Shown here one piece after another: positions 63,815-64,000 of a stretch of 64,000 nt of DNA (positions within the stretch are counted from its first letter, which is position 1; each line of letters starts with the position of its first letter). A program made the position numbers and the translations under genes. The notes beneath the pieces were generated by a model that did no database searches, was not told where the DNA came from, and saw only the letters and a program-made list of their open reading frames with translations. The stretch is from Brachionus plicatilis (lineage: Eukaryota > Rotifera > Eurotatoria > Ploima > Brachionidae). The stretch lies in the NCBI GenBank assembly GCA_010279815.1, contig QEOQ01000573.1, forward strand, positions 264,145 through 328,144. The letters are read 5' to 3'.

Positions 63815-63940
63815 ATGAGGCATTGTGAATTTTGAAACAAAAACAAAATTCTAAAAAAGAAGTATCTTTTTTACTATGAGTCTAAAAATTGTTCTGCAAA
63901 ATGTATCAGCTGACACAAACTTTGTACCACCCAAATTAAG
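63815..63940. mobile_element. One arm of a GGCATTGTGAA foldback MITE at the window edge
   Basis: GGCATTGTGAATTTTGAAAC, then GCAAAATGTATCAGCTGACA and CTTTGTACCACCC match the arms at 38779-39112. The mirrored arm would lie beyond 64000. GGGTGGCC near 63789 may be an older end. Confidence 0.5.
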
Positions 63941-64000
63941 TCACTGCAATACCTCTGCAATTTGATTTAAATGATTTTCTAATATATTTACTGCTTTGCA

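Overview
This is a very AT-rich stretch of animal nuclear DNA with spliced genes, three tRNA-Phe genes, one tRNA-Asp gene, non-LTR retrotransposon debris and many short inverted-repeat elements. Cilium (DRC9/IQCG), Twist bHLH, DEG/ENaC and MAP1 genes make it metazoan. Short introns, small genes and the base composition would suit a monogonont rotifer such as Brachionus, but that is inference and no single sequence here proves it.

Region 1 (1-21.4 kb, with an outlier at 42.3-44.1 kb) is a cluster of one secreted protein family. I count six long copies (1-1136 minus, partial at the window edge; 2988-4718 plus; 6927-7961 minus, 5' truncated; 12401-13522 minus; 19167-20324 minus; 42281-44098 plus) and at least three decayed remnants. 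The intact copies start with a signal peptide. They carry a shared N-terminal block ending in W-[FV]-S-[LMIV]-G, and end in a roughly 80-100 residue domain whose layout resembles an H-type lectin and which closes on W-[FL]-A-[IV]-G. Two paralog pairs are almost identical in their N-terminal two thirds but strongly diverged in the lectin-like C-terminus. This constant/variable layout is the most interesting signal in the window.

Region 2 (8-30 kb) is rich in mobile elements. There are several families of foldback MITEs, many with 8-bp target duplications that can be read directly, and two clean cases of an element nested in another. There are also two or more LINE families, a BEN-domain gene fragment and a broken DEG/ENaC channel gene.

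Region 3 (27.9-37 kb) holds a roughly 290-bp inverted duplication carrying tRNA-Phe and the promoter of the axonemal gene DRC9/IQCG. That promoter has a perfect RFX X-box 66 bp from the start codon. A third tRNA-Phe, a Twist-like bHLH gene and a three-exon SRRM1-like splicing factor follow.

Region 4 (37-64 kb) has a small TIR element with an AT-hook ORF, IBA57 (mitochondrial Fe-S assembly), tRNA-Asp and the long-form lectin-like paralog. A four-exon MAP1 gene on the minus strand spans 46.8-56.2 kb, with large introns full of repeats. At the right end the two-exon genes TMEM41B and IMMP1L lie head-to-tail 123 bp apart.

All splice models were read by eye from GT/AG sites and reading-frame continuity. 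All family assignments come from recognising motifs, not from a search.
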